Assembly: GCA_022824925.1 (NCBI GenBank) | Contig: JAJDYW010000026.1 | Coordinates: forward strand, 62,001-126,000 | DNA: 64,000 nucleotides | Direction of reading: 5' to 3' | Origin: Dehalococcoidia bacterium | GTDB taxonomy: Bacteria > Chloroflexota > Dehalococcoidia > Tepidiformales > Tepidiformaceae | In this document: in pieces, positions 18,089-25,845 of the stretch | How the letters are laid out: each line of letters begins with the position of its first letter | How positions within the stretch are numbered: position 1 is the stretch's first letter | Made by a program: the position numbers and the translations under genes | The notes under the pieces: model-generated | Seen by the model: only the letters and a program-made list of their open reading frames with translations | Told to the model about the DNA's origin: nothing | Database searches by the model: none

Positions 18089-18115
18089 TTAGCACTCGGG
18101 GCGCGAGAGTGCTAA
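18089..18115 (+). promoter_or_regulatory. CIRCE operator (HrcA binding site)
   Basis: A perfect inverted repeat TTAGCACTC-N9-GAGTGCTAA, identical to the CIRCE consensus bound by the heat-shock repressor HrcA. It lies 40 nt before the FmdB-like gene and overlaps a possible promoter (TTGTAG at 18063-18068, 18 bp, TGTTAG at 18087-18092), which would let HrcA block transcription. Confidence 0.9.
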
Positions 18116-18154
18116 ACTGCCGCTTCAGATTCCCCCTCAGCCGGGAGGGACCGC

Positions 18155-18472
18155 GTGCCCACCTACGAGTACCACTGCGAAGCCTGCAGGCGCCGCTACG
18201 AACTGCGCGAGGGGTTCGACGCGCCGTCGAGCCATCCCTGCCAGCGCTGCGAAGAGGGCACCGCCGTGCGCGTGCTGCACGCGCCCACGGTCGTCTTCAA
18301 GGGCAGCGGGTTCTACGTCAACGACAGCAAGAAGTCGAGCTCGAGCACGACCAGCTCCAGCGACAAGACGATGAGCCTTCCCAGCGCAGACTCCGGCAAA
18401 AGCGACAGCAAGAGCAGCGGCAAGGGCAGCGGCAAGAGCGCGAAGTCGAGCAGCAGCTCCTCCAAGGACTAG
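18155..18472 (+). CDS. FmdB-type zinc-ribbon protein
   Basis: Protein of 105 residues. The N-terminal half is a zinc ribbon (PTYEYHCEACRRRYELREGF ... HPCQRCEEG) with two CxxC knuckles, as in the FmdB/CxxC_CxxC_SSSS family. The C-terminal half (from about 55) is a low-complexity Ser/Lys tail. Role is unknown for most members. GTG 18155 follows GGGAGGGA. The CIRCE operator upstream suggests heat-shock control. The dtd gene starts 6 nt later. Confidence 0.88.
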   Translation: MPTYEYHCEACRRRYELREGFDAPSSHPCQRCEEGTAVRVLHAPTVVFKGSGFYVNDSKKSSSSTTSSSDKTMSLPSADSGKSDSKSSGKGSGKSAKSSSSSSKD

Positions 18473-18478
18473 GACCGC

Positions 18479-18943
18479 GTGCGCGCGCTCGTCCAGCGCG
18501 TGAGCCGCGCCGGCGTGCGCGTCGACGGCGAGGTGGTGGGCGCCATCGAGGGCGGGTTGCTCGTGCTGCTCGGGGTGACCCACGGCGACGACGAGGCAGT
18601 GGCGGAGTCGCTGGCGCGCAAGGTCGCGGGGCTGCGCGTGTTCGAGGACGGCGAGGGCCGGATGAACCTCGACCTGGCGGCAGTCGAAGGGGCGGTGCTG
18701 TGCGTGAGCCAGTTCACCCTGTACGGGAGCGTGCGGAAGGGCCGGCGGCCTTCGTTCACGGAGGCGGCCGAACCGGAGCGGGCGGAGGCGCTCTACGAGC
18801 GCTTCTGCGCGGCGCTCGAGGGGGAGGGCGTGGCCTGTGCGCGGGGACGGTTCGGCGCCCACATGGAGATCGAGAACGTGAATGACGGCCCGGTGACGCT
18901 GCTCATCGACAGCGCGGAGCTCGAACGCCCGCGGCGCGCTTGA
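18479..18943 (+). CDS. dtd: D-aminoacyl-tRNA deacylase
   Basis: Proofreading enzyme that removes D-amino acids (and glycine from tRNA-Ala) from tRNA. Length 154 residues, as usual. It begins MRALVQRVSRAGVRVDG and has SQFTLYGS with the invariant Thr. The second family motif is present as NVNDGPVTLLIDS. GTG 18479 follows directly on the FmdB-like gene. It neighbours proS, so aminoacylation and proofreading genes are grouped. Confidence 0.94.
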   Translation: MRALVQRVSRAGVRVDGEVVGAIEGGLLVLLGVTHGDDEAVAESLARKVAGLRVFEDGEGRMNLDLAAVEGAVLCVSQFTLYGSVRKGRRPSFTEAAEPERAEALYERFCAALEGEGVACARGRFGAHMEIENVNDGPVTLLIDSAELERPRRA

Positions 18944-18974
18944 CCGGAGCGGCGGGGCCCGGAGAGTAGGGCCC

Positions 18975-20681
18975 ATGACCGTCGCGACCCGCATGAGCCG
19001 CTACTTCCTCAAGACCCTGCGCGAGGCGCCGGCGGAAGCGGAGCTGCCGAGCCACCGGCTGCTCCTGCGCGCGGGGCTGGTTTCGCCGCTGGCGGCGGGG
19101 CTGTACTCGTTCACGCCCCTGGGCTGGCGGGCGATGCGCAAGGTCGAGGAGCTGGTGCGCGAGGAGATGAACCTCGCGGGGGCGCAGGAACTGCGCCTGC
19201 CGGCGCTGCAACCGCTCGAAATCTGGGATCGCTCGGGGCGGTCGGAGATTTTCGGGGGCGTGCTCCTGCGGCTGCGAGACCGGCGCGAACGGGACTTCGT
19301 GCTGGCGCCGACGCACGAGGAGGCGATCAGCACGCTGGCCGCCGCGCAGGTGCAGAGCTATCGCGACCTGCCCGTGACCCTCTACCAGTTCCAGCAGAAG
19401 TTCCGGGACGAGCCGCGCCCTCGTGGCGGGCTCATCCGCCTGCGCGAGTTCTGCATGAAGGACGCCTACAGCTTCGACCCCGACTGGGAGACGCTGGACG
19501 AGTCGTACCAGGCCATGTTCGATGCCTACGGGCGCATCTTCGCGCGGGCGGAGGTGCCGGCGGTGCCGGTCGAGGCGGACTCGGGCGCGATCGGGGGGAA
19601 GGACAGCCAGGAGTTCATCTTCCTGAACGAGAACGGCGAGGACGAGGTCCTGCTGTGCTCGGCCTGCGGCTACGCCGCGAACGCGGAGAAGGCCGTCTTC
19701 CGGGCGGACCCGCCGGTCGAGGGGGAGCCGGCGCCGGTGGAACGGGTGGACACGCCGGGCGTGACGACGATCGCGGCACTTGCACGGTTCCTGGGGCTGG
19801 AGGAGCGGCAGACGGCGAAGGCGGTCTTCTACAGCGCAGACGGCGAGCCCGTGTTCGTCACCATCCGGGGGGACCTGGAGGTGAACGACACGAAACTGCG
19901 GAACCTGCTCAAGGCGGTCGAGCTGGAGCCGATGGACGACGCCGCCGTCGCGCGGCACGGGCTGGTGGCGGGGTCGGCCTCGCCGGTCGGGCTGGAGGGG
20001 ATGCGGGTGGTGGCGGACGTGAGCGCGACCGAAGCGCCGAACCTGGTGGGGGGCGCCAACGAGCCGGACGCGCACCTGCTGAACCTGAACTACGGCCGCG
20101 ACTGGACCGCGGCCATCGTGGACGACATCGCCCTCGCGGAATCGGGGCACGGCTGCCCGCACTGCGACGGCCGGCTGGAGGCGCGCTCGGGCATGGAGCT
20201 CGGGCACGTGTTCAAGCTGGGGTCGATGTACGCGGAAGCGTTCGACATCCGCTACCTCGACGGCGAGGGCGAGCGCCGGCACGCCGTCATGGGGTGTTAC
20301 GGCATCGGCGTGGACCGGCTGCTGGCGGCCGTGCTCGAGGCGAACCACGACGAGGACGGAATCATCTGGCCCCGGACGCTGGCGCCGTTCGACGTGCATG
20401 TGGTCGTGCTGGGTGGGGAGCAGCCGGAGGTAGCGGAGGCGCTCGGCGAGCTGGAGGCAGCGCTGGAGGCGGCGGGGCTGGAGGCGCTCGTCGACGACCG
20501 GGACGAATCGCCGGGGGCCAAGTTCAAGGATGCGGACCTGCTGGGGATGCCGGTGCGCCTGACGGTCAGTCCGCGCGCGCTCGGCCGCGGCGGGATCGAG
20601 TTGCGAATACGGGACGGCGGGGACAACGAGATCGTGCCGCTGCCCGAGGTGGTGGAGCGCATCGGGGCGGGGGACGGGTAG
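18975..20681 (+). CDS. proS: Prolyl-tRNA synthetase (bacterial type)
   Basis: Class II synthetase of 568 residues, charging tRNA-Pro. Motif 2 region is FRDEPRPRGGLIRLREF, and TPTHEEA-like APTHEEAISTL is present. The editing (INS/YbaK-like) domain sits at about residues 250-385 (TAKAVFYSADGEPVF). CYGIGVDRLLAAVLE is motif 3, followed by an anticodon-binding domain (FDVHVVVLGG). ATG 18975 gives the typical MSRYFLKTLREAP start a few residues in. Confidence 0.96.
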   Translation: MTVATRMSRYFLKTLREAPAEAELPSHRLLLRAGLVSPLAAGLYSFTPLGWRAMRKVEELVREEMNLAGAQELRLPALQPLEIWDRSGRSEIFGGVLLRLRDRRERDFVLAPTHEEAISTLAAAQVQSYRDLPVTLYQFQQKFRDEPRPRGGLIRLREFCMKDAYSFDPDWETLDESYQAMFDAYGRIFARAEVPAVPVEADSGAIGGKDSQEFIFLNENGEDEVLLCSACGYAANAEKAVFRADPPVEGEPAPVERVDTPGVTTIAALARFLGLEERQTAKAVFYSADGEPVFVTIRGDLEVNDTKLRNLLKAVELEPMDDAAVARHGLVAGSASPVGLEGMRVVADVSATEAPNLVGGANEPDAHLLNLNYGRDWTAAIVDDIALAESGHGCPHCDGRLEARSGMELGHVFKLGSMYAEAFDIRYLDGEGERRHAVMGCYGIGVDRLLAAVLEANHDEDGIIWPRTLAPFDVHVVVLGGEQPEVAEALGELEAALEAAGLEALVDDRDESPGAKFKDADLLGMPVRLTVSPRALGRGGIELRIRDGGDNEIVPLPEVVERIGAGDG

Positions 20682-20690
20682 ACGTCCGCC

Positions 20691-20719
20691 TTGCCCGTGC
20701 CGGACCCGCTTCCTACGAT
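20691..20719 (+). promoter_or_regulatory. tRNA-Phe promoter
   Basis: TTGCCC, a 17 bp spacer, then TACGAT (20714-20719), nine bases before the tRNA. The same -10 box precedes tRNA-Leu and tRNA-Trp, which supports it. Confidence 0.7.
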
Positions 20720-20727
20720 GGCGGGGC

Positions 20728-20803
20728 GCTGAGGTAGCTCAGTTGGTAGAGCACTGCGCTGAAAACGCAGGTGTCCCCAGTTCGATTCTGGGCCTCAGCA
20801 CCA
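20728..20803 (+). tRNA. tRNA-Phe (anticodon GAA)
   Basis: A 76 nt cloverleaf with acceptor GCTGAGG/CCTCAGC, discriminator A and encoded CCA. The anticodon stem CTGCG/CGCAG closes loop CTGAAAA, giving GAA. Confidence 0.97.
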
Positions 20804-20824
20804 CCCTCCCCTTCTCCAGGTCGG

Positions 20825-22165
20825 TCACTTCGCGGCGGGCGTGAGGTCACGCTCGGCCCTTCCCCTGCGGTCTTCGTCGCCGAACTCGATCTCGGCCTCG
20901 CGGGTGCTCGTGTCGATGCGCCGCAGGGCGGGGCTGGCCAGGTAGAAGACAACCGCAAGGGCGAGCATGAGCACCGAGGCGAGCGCGACGGCCTCGGGCG
21001 CGCCGAACTGCTCGGCGAACCAGCTCATGGGGAGGGTCCCGAGGGGCGTCAGCCCGAACGACATCATCAGCAGACTCATCACGCGGCCCCGGACGAAGTC
21101 GGGGATGAGCACCTGGATGGCGGTGTTGTTCAGCACCATGAACATGGTGACGAAGACATCGGCGAGGAAGATGAGCGGCAGGGCCAGCAGGAACCAGGGG
21201 CTGATCGAGAACAACAGCAGGGTGGAGCCAAAGGCGAAGATGCTGGCCATCATGCGTCTCAACCGCTGGTGCGACTCAGCGTGCCAGGCAATGTAGACCG
21301 ACCCGACCAGTCCTCCGATGCCGGCTGCCGCGTTCAGGATGCCCAGTCCCGACTCACCCACGTCCCAGACATCAAGGGCGAACACGACGAGCAACGTCTG
21401 GAAGGGCATCGCCAGGATGGTTGGAACGAGGCCGAAGATGAGCAGCACGCGCACGGGCGGGTGGTCCCAGACCCAGCGGAAGCCGTGCCAGATGTCCCCG
21501 AGCACGCCTCTTCGCGCCTCGCCTTCGTCGGGGAAGAAGGGGTGGACTCGCAGCATGGCTGCAAAGCCGATCCCGTACAGGACGAGCGCGATGGCGTAGG
21601 TGTTGGCCATCCCCACGATGGAGATGAGGACTCCGGCGGCAACAGGGCCGGTGATACGGGTGAGATTCATCCCGCCCATCTGCAGGGCCATGGCGTTGCC
21701 GAGTCCCCGCCTGCCGACGACATTCGCCACGATCGCCTGGCGCGCGGGCATCATGAACGGAAAGAGGACGCCCAGCGCACCGGTGAGGACCAGCAGGTGG
21801 ACGAAGGCCAGCTGGTCCGTGATCAAGAGCACGAACACGAGGGCCTCATCAACGATGACGGCCGCCTGCACGAACAGGATCAGCTTGCGGCGGTCCACGC
21901 GGTCGGCGATGGCGCCCCCGAAGGGTGAGACGACCAGCATGGGAATGGCCACGACGAAGTTCACGATGCCGAGGGCGAAGGCGTTGTTATCGGTGAGGTC
22001 GTAGGCGAGGACCGAGCGGACGAGGAACATCGCCATCATCGCGAACATGAAGGCGATGTTGCTGATGTAGAGCCAGCGGAACTGCTGGTACCGCAGGGAG
22101 GAGATCAGCCGGTCCCAGGACGATTCGTAGTGCGCCTCGACTACGTGGATGTTGGAGCGGGACAC
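20825..22165 (-). CDS. MFS transporter (EntS-like exporter)
   Basis: Major facilitator of 446 residues with about 12 membrane segments. FGGAIADRVDRRKLILF is the loop 2-3 signature (GxxaDRxxRR), and MMPARQAIVANVVGRR and FVRGRVMSLLMMSFG fit the MFS_3/enterobactin-exporter group. I start at GTG 22165, which has GGAGGA at a good distance. An in-frame GTG at 22183 lies only 1 nt after the -10-like TAAGAT and is unlikely. Substrate unknown; drug or small-molecule efflux is likely. Confidence 0.87.
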   Translation of the reverse strand: MSRSNIHVVEAHYESSWDRLISSLRYQQFRWLYISNIAFMFAMMAMFLVRSVLAYDLTDNNAFALGIVNFVVAIPMLVVSPFGGAIADRVDRRKLILFVQAAVIVDEALVFVLLITDQLAFVHLLVLTGALGVLFPFMMPARQAIVANVVGRRGLGNAMALQMGGMNLTRITGPVAAGVLISIVGMANTYAIALVLYGIGFAAMLRVHPFFPDEGEARRGVLGDIWHGFRWVWDHPPVRVLLIFGLVPTILAMPFQTLLVVFALDVWDVGESGLGILNAAAGIGGLVGSVYIAWHAESHQRLRRMMASIFAFGSTLLLFSISPWFLLALPLIFLADVFVTMFMVLNNTAIQVLIPDFVRGRVMSLLMMSFGLTPLGTLPMSWFAEQFGAPEAVALASVLMLALAVVFYLASPALRRIDTSTREAEIEFGDEDRRGRAERDLTPAAK

Positions 22166-22222
22166 GCGCGCGTCCTCCGCCACGATCTTAGCGGCCCGGC
22201 CCGAGCTGCTGGCGGGGGCGAA

Positions 22223-23020
22223 TTATGTCCAGGCGCCGGTCCAGTTCGGGTCGCGCTTCTCGGCGAAGGCGCGCGGGCCCTCGACGGAATCGGGGGACTG
22301 GCGGCGGCGCGACTCCCATGTGAAGACCGTCTGGGAGGCGTCGGGCAGGGCCATGTCGAGTCCGCGCATGGCCGTCTCCTTGGTCGACCGCACGGAGAGG
22401 GGGGCGCACGCGAGGATGTCCGCGACCCAGCGGTCGACGGCCTCGTCGAGCTCCTCCATGGGGACGACCTCGTTGGCGAGGCCGAGCTCGTAGGCGCGGG
22501 CGGCAGTCATATGGCGGCCGGTAAGCATGTGCCCCATGACGGCCTTGAGGGGGCCCTGGCGGGGGAGGCGGTGGACGCCGTTGGCGCCGGCGATGAGCCC
22601 GACCTTCGGCTCCGTGAGGCCGAAGCGCGCGTGCTCGGCCGCGACGACGATGTCGCAGGCGAGGGCCATCTCGAAGCCGCCGCCGAGGGCGTAGCCGTTC
22701 ACGCGGGCGATGGTCGGCTTGTAGAGATCGAAGCGGCTGGTGAGGCCGCCGAAGCCACCGCTGGCCCAGCCCATGCGGGGCCGCTCGCTGCTGGGGAGGC
22801 GGGACATCTCGGCGGTGAATTTGAGGTCGTTGCCGGCGCTGAATGCACGGGACCCCTCGCCCGTGAGGACCGCGACCCAGAGGTCGTCGTCGTTGGAGAA
22901 GTCGTCCCAGACCTCGTTCAACTCGTGGTTCGCGTAGACGTGGAGGGAGTTCATCACCTCCGGCCGGGTGATGGTGATACGGGCGACCCGGTCCTTCTTC
23001 TCGTAGCGGCAGAACTCCAC
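22223..23020 (-). CDS. Enoyl-CoA hydratase/isomerase (crotonase) family protein
   Basis: Crotonase-fold enzyme of 265 residues. The oxyanion-hole motifs are AFSAGNDLKF and NGYALGGGFEMALACDIV, and a catalytic Glu is present in FGLTEPKVGLI. I prefer GTG 23020, which has CCGGAGG eight bases upstream. GTG 23050 lies at the edge of a possible -10 box (TAGAGT) and would precede the transcript. Likely beta-oxidation or carnitine-type CoA chemistry. Confidence 0.9.
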   Translation of the reverse strand: MEFCRYEKKDRVARITITRPEVMNSLHVYANHELNEVWDDFSNDDDLWVAVLTGEGSRAFSAGNDLKFTAEMSRLPSSERPRMGWASGGFGGLTSRFDLYKPTIARVNGYALGGGFEMALACDIVVAAEHARFGLTEPKVGLIAGANGVHRLPRQGPLKAVMGHMLTGRHMTAARAYELGLANEVVPMEELDEAVDRWVADILACAPLSVRSTKETAMRGLDMALPDASQTVFTWESRRRQSPDSVEGPRAFAEKRDPNWTGAWT

Positions 23021-23087
23021 GGCGGCGACCTCCGGCGGTGTGGTTCGCACTCTACCGCGCGCCCGCCTAGCGCGCCCACGGTATCGC

Positions 23088-23093
23088 TACACT
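23088..23093 (+). promoter_or_regulatory. -10 box for a leaderless small membrane protein gene
   Basis: TACACT ends 7 nt before GTG 23101, so the transcript would start at the start codon. Confidence 0.45.
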
Positions 23094-23100
23094 GGGCGGC

Positions 23101-23256
23101 GTGACGTTCCTCATCGGGCTCGTGCTGCTGCCCTTCTTCGTGTGGTCGTGGATCAAGCGCGACGCGGACGAGGACGCGGCGGCGGCACTCTCCATCGCCG
23201 CCTGGATGGTGATCGGGCTGAGCGCGATGGCGGTGCTCTGGTACGCCTTCGGCTGA
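23101..23256 (+). CDS. Small two-segment membrane protein (51 residues)
   Basis: A short frame starting VTFLIGLVLLPFFVWSWIKR, then an acidic loop (DADEDAAAA) and a second hydrophobic segment (AAWMVIGLSAMAVLWYAF). Third codon positions are almost all G or C, and the hydrophobic-charged-hydrophobic pattern is that of a real small membrane protein. No family is recognised. It lies between the divergent enoyl-CoA hydratase gene and the methyltransferase gene, 53 nt before the latter. Confidence 0.6.
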   Translation: MTFLIGLVLLPFFVWSWIKRDADEDAAAALSIAAWMVIGLSAMAVLWYAFG

Positions 23257-23309
23257 GGAGGCGGGCGCGGGCTGGCCCGGGCTCGGGCGCCGCGAGAGAA
23301 TGGGAACCC

Positions 23310-24326
23310 ATGCCCGCCGCGAGCGACGAACTGGAAGCCGCACGGCTGCGTATCTACGCGCTGCAGGACGGGGCGATGCGCGCGCAGGCGCTCGCCTTCT
23401 GCCTGTGGAGCGGCCTCTTCGAGCGGCTCTCCGGCGGACCCTCGACCCCGGAGGAGCTGGGGCTGGCGCCCCGCGTGGCCCCGGCGCTGCTGGCCTTCCT
23501 CGCGAGCCAGGGCCTGGTCGAGGGGGACGCGCAGGGCCGCTTCCACGCGACCCCGGCCGCACGGGCGTTCCTCGTGCGGTCGAGCCCGCGCTTCGCGGGC
23601 GGGCGGTCTCTGCTGTTCCAGGGGTTCCACGAGCGCATCGGCCGGCTGGGGGAGGCGCTGGCCAGCGGCCGGCCGCTGGCCGAAGCCGGCCAGGCGGCCA
23701 TGTTCGGCGGGTTTGACGAGGAGGACCAGCGCTGGTTCGCCGAGGGGATGCTGGCGAACGCGATCGCGGGGGCCGAGCGGCTCCTGTGCGAGGTCGATTT
23801 CGCGCCCTTCCGGCGGCTGCTCGATGTGGGCGGGAGCAGCGGCGGCTACACGCTCGCCCTGCTGGAAGCGCACCCCTTGCTGGAGGCGACGATCTTCGAC
23901 CTGCCCGACGTGCGTGCGCTGGCGGAGGAGCGCATCGCCGCGCTGGGACCGGGTGACCGCTGCCGCTTCGTGGCGGGTTCGTTCTTCGAGGACCCGCTGC
24001 CCCGCGGACACGACGTGGCGCTGCTGGGGAACATCCTGCACGACTGGGAGACGCCGGAGTGCCGGCGCATCCTCGCCGCCTGCCAGGAAGCGCTCGATCC
24101 CGGCGGTACGATCGTGGTCGTGGAGCCGATGCTGGCGGAGGACCTGACCGGCCCCGACCATGCCTCCGTCAGTGGCCTGACGATGGCGCTGCTCGGGGGC
24201 GAGAACCGTACGCAGTCGCGGATCGGTGAGCTGCTGGAGGAGGCGGGGTTCGGGGATGTGTGGCGGTCGGCTATCGGGGAACAGAACAGCGTCGTTACGG
24301 CGCGCAAGCCGGGAGGGGACTGCTGA
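23310..24326 (+). CDS. SAM-dependent O-methyltransferase
   Basis: Protein of 338 residues of the acetylserotonin/plant-type O-methyltransferase family. An N-terminal winged-helix dimerisation region (CLWSGLFERLSGGPSTPEEL, ALLAFLASQGLVE) precedes the Rossmann SAM site LLDVGGSSGGYTLAL. Further motifs are IFDLPDV and LLGNILHDWETPECRRIL, where HDW carries the likely catalytic His. Substrate unknown. The stop TGA overlaps the next ATG. Confidence 0.88.
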   Translation: MPAASDELEAARLRIYALQDGAMRAQALAFCLWSGLFERLSGGPSTPEELGLAPRVAPALLAFLASQGLVEGDAQGRFHATPAARAFLVRSSPRFAGGRSLLFQGFHERIGRLGEALASGRPLAEAGQAAMFGGFDEEDQRWFAEGMLANAIAGAERLLCEVDFAPFRRLLDVGGSSGGYTLALLEAHPLLEATIFDLPDVRALAEERIAALGPGDRCRFVAGSFFEDPLPRGHDVALLGNILHDWETPECRRILAACQEALDPGGTIVVVEPMLAEDLTGPDHASVSGLTMALLGGENRTQSRIGELLEEAGFGDVWRSAIGEQNSVVTARKPGGDC

Positions 24327-24562
24327 TGCTGAAGGCGCCGATCTCGCCGTACGTGGTGGCCGGGCGCATCCTCTCGATCATCGGGATGTCGTTCTTCACG
24401 GCTGCGGGAATCCTGTTCTGCATCGGAGGCTTCTGGTTCTGGGGACTGGGCGCACTCATCGGCTTCATCCCCTTCCTCGCGCTCATCGTGGCAGTGGAGC
24501 GCTACTCGACCAAGCACGGATTGATCGGCCCTGACCCGGATCCGCCCCTCGACGACGACTAA
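24326..24562 (+). CDS. Small hypothetical membrane protein (78 residues)
   Basis: Two hydrophobic segments (RILSIIGMSFFTAAGILFC and IGFIPFLALIVAVE, residues about 12-52) with a Pro/Asp-rich tail ending DDD. No family recognised. ATG 24326 shares its A with the stop of the methyltransferase gene and GGGAGGGG lies just upstream, so it is co-translated with it. Confidence 0.65.
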   Translation: MLKAPISPYVVAGRILSIIGMSFFTAAGILFCIGGFWFWGLGALIGFIPFLALIVAVERYSTKHGLIGPDPDPPLDDD

Positions 24563-24596
24563 CGCGTCGCTCGCCCTCGTCGCGCTCGGCGGGCTG

Positions 24597-25142
24597 GTGC
24601 TGTTGATGCTGCTAGCGGCGTGTTCCGCGAGCGATCCCGAGCGGCTTGGCGATCGCGTCTGCCGGGAAGAGCACGTGCCGGAGGGGTTCGAGCGCCTGAC
24701 GTTCGGGAACATCTCGCGGCAGGACCTGGGCCGGGGGGTGGGGGAGGAGGCGCTCGCGCGTGCGGGCGTCGAGGGCGGGCACTTCGCCTTCTGGAAGGAG
24801 CGGCTCGACGACCTGCGGGAGGAGTTGGCGACGGAGGTCGTGTGCCAGGTGATCGCCTTCGGGGACGACGAGGAGGCCGCCCGCTTCGTCGCCGAACTCC
24901 CGACCGACGCCGACTGGCTGAGCGTCACGGTCGCGGGCATCGCGCTCGCGGAGGGCGCCTCGCTGGCGGAGGTGGAGGCGGAGGGGGCGCGAGCGTTCCG
25001 CATCGGGGAGGGGGAGGGGCGCGTGCGGTACGCGGTCGTGGCGGCGCGGGAACGGTTCGTGCTGAGCGTGCACCTGGGCGGCGCGCAGGGGAGCGTGTCG
25101 GTGGGAGAGGCGCTGGCGATCCTGGAGGCGATGGAGCGCTAG
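24597..25142 (+). CDS. Hypothetical lipoprotein
   Basis: A lipobox LLAAC is followed by a 170-residue domain with no family I recognise (VCREEHVPEGFERLTFGN, later ASLAEVEAEGARAF). The start is unclear. GTG 24597 leaves only eight residues before the Cys, too few for a signal peptide. The frame stays open upstream to about 24525 and encodes a fitting signal (SLALVALGGLVLLM), but contains no ATG, GTG or TTG. A non-standard start or sequence error is possible. Confidence 0.6.
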   Translation: MLLMLLAACSASDPERLGDRVCREEHVPEGFERLTFGNISRQDLGRGVGEEALARAGVEGGHFAFWKERLDDLREELATEVVCQVIAFGDDEEAARFVAELPTDADWLSVTVAGIALAEGASLAEVEAEGARAFRIGEGEGRVRYAVVAARERFVLSVHLGGAQGSVSVGEALAILEAMER

Positions 25143-25161
25143 CGCCCGCACTGCTACTATC

Positions 25162-25182
25162 GACCGGTCATACTGACCGGTC
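25162..25182 (+). promoter_or_regulatory. Perfect palindrome upstream of vapBC, likely operator
   Basis: GACCGGTCA-TAC-TGACCGGTC, 9 bp arms, sits between a possible -10 box (TACTAT, 25155-25160) and the antitoxin ATG. This is where toxin-antitoxin complexes bind to repress their own operon. Confidence 0.7.
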
Positions 25183-25189
25183 AGAAAAC

Positions 25190-25441
25190 ATGCGCGAAGT
25201 TCAATCCACGGAAGCCAAGGCCCGATTCGCCGAACTGCTACGCAGCGTCGAGAACGGCGAGGCGATCGCGATCACCCGCCACGGCAAGACGGTCGCGCAC
25301 CTGGTTCCCGCGAAGGACCAGGAACGGGCCCAGCGCGAGGCGGCGGTTGATCGGCTGCTGGAGTTGCGAGCGAGTTGGGAGCCCACGGGAATGACTGACG
25401 AGGAGATACTCGCCGCTCGCCACGAGGGCCACCGCCTGTGA
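25190..25441 (+). CDS. Phd/YefM-family antitoxin
   Basis: Protein of 83 residues. MREVQSTEAKARFAELLRSV and AIAITRHGKTVAHLVPA are the Phd/YefM DNA-binding fold. The C-terminal half (EEILAARHEGHRL) matches the tail that wraps a PIN toxin. Its stop overlaps the start of the toxin gene (GTGA), a typical toxin-antitoxin arrangement. It should neutralise the VapC protein and bind the upstream palindrome. Confidence 0.9.
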   Translation: MREVQSTEAKARFAELLRSVENGEAIAITRHGKTVAHLVPAKDQERAQREAAVDRLLELRASWEPTGMTDEEILAARHEGHRL

Positions 25442-25845
25442 GCAGCATCGTGCTAGATGCTTCGCTGGCGGTGTCCTGGCTGCTGAGGGAAGACCTTGAC
25501 CCGCCGGCCATCGCGGCCCTGGATCACTTCAGGCGCGACGGAGCGTACGTCCCCCCTCCCTGGCACTACGAGGTACAGAATGCGCTCCTCGTCGCCGAGC
25601 GGCGGGGGCGGATACCCGGCGGGGGCGCACGGGAAGCCCTTGAGAGAATTCCCGACCTCCGCCTCGTAACGGACCAAGCGATCAACCTGGACACGGCCCT
25701 GGAATTGGCGTTTTCGCACCGGCTGTCCTTCTACGACGCTCTCTACCTTGAGCTTGCCCGGAGAAGGCGACTCCCCCTGGGCACCCGCGATGCGGCCCTC
25801 GCCCGAGCCACCCGGGCAGAGGGTCTCGAGGCGATGGGGCGCTAA
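25438..25845 (+). CDS. vapC: VapC-type PIN-domain toxin ribonuclease
   Basis: PIN-domain nuclease of 135 residues. The acidic metal ligands are visible: Asp in VLDASLAVSWLL, Glu in HYEVQNAL, Asp in SFYDALYLELA and Asp in TRDAALARA. VapC enzymes cut tRNA or rRNA when freed from the antitoxin. GTG start overlaps the antitoxin stop. Its end overlaps the convergent transporter gene by 4 nt. Confidence 0.92.
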   Translation: MSSIVLDASLAVSWLLREDLDPPAIAALDHFRRDGAYVPPPWHYEVQNALLVAERRGRIPGGGAREALERIPDLRLVTDQAINLDTALELAFSHRLSFYDALYLELARRRRLPLGTRDAALARATRAEGLEAMGR

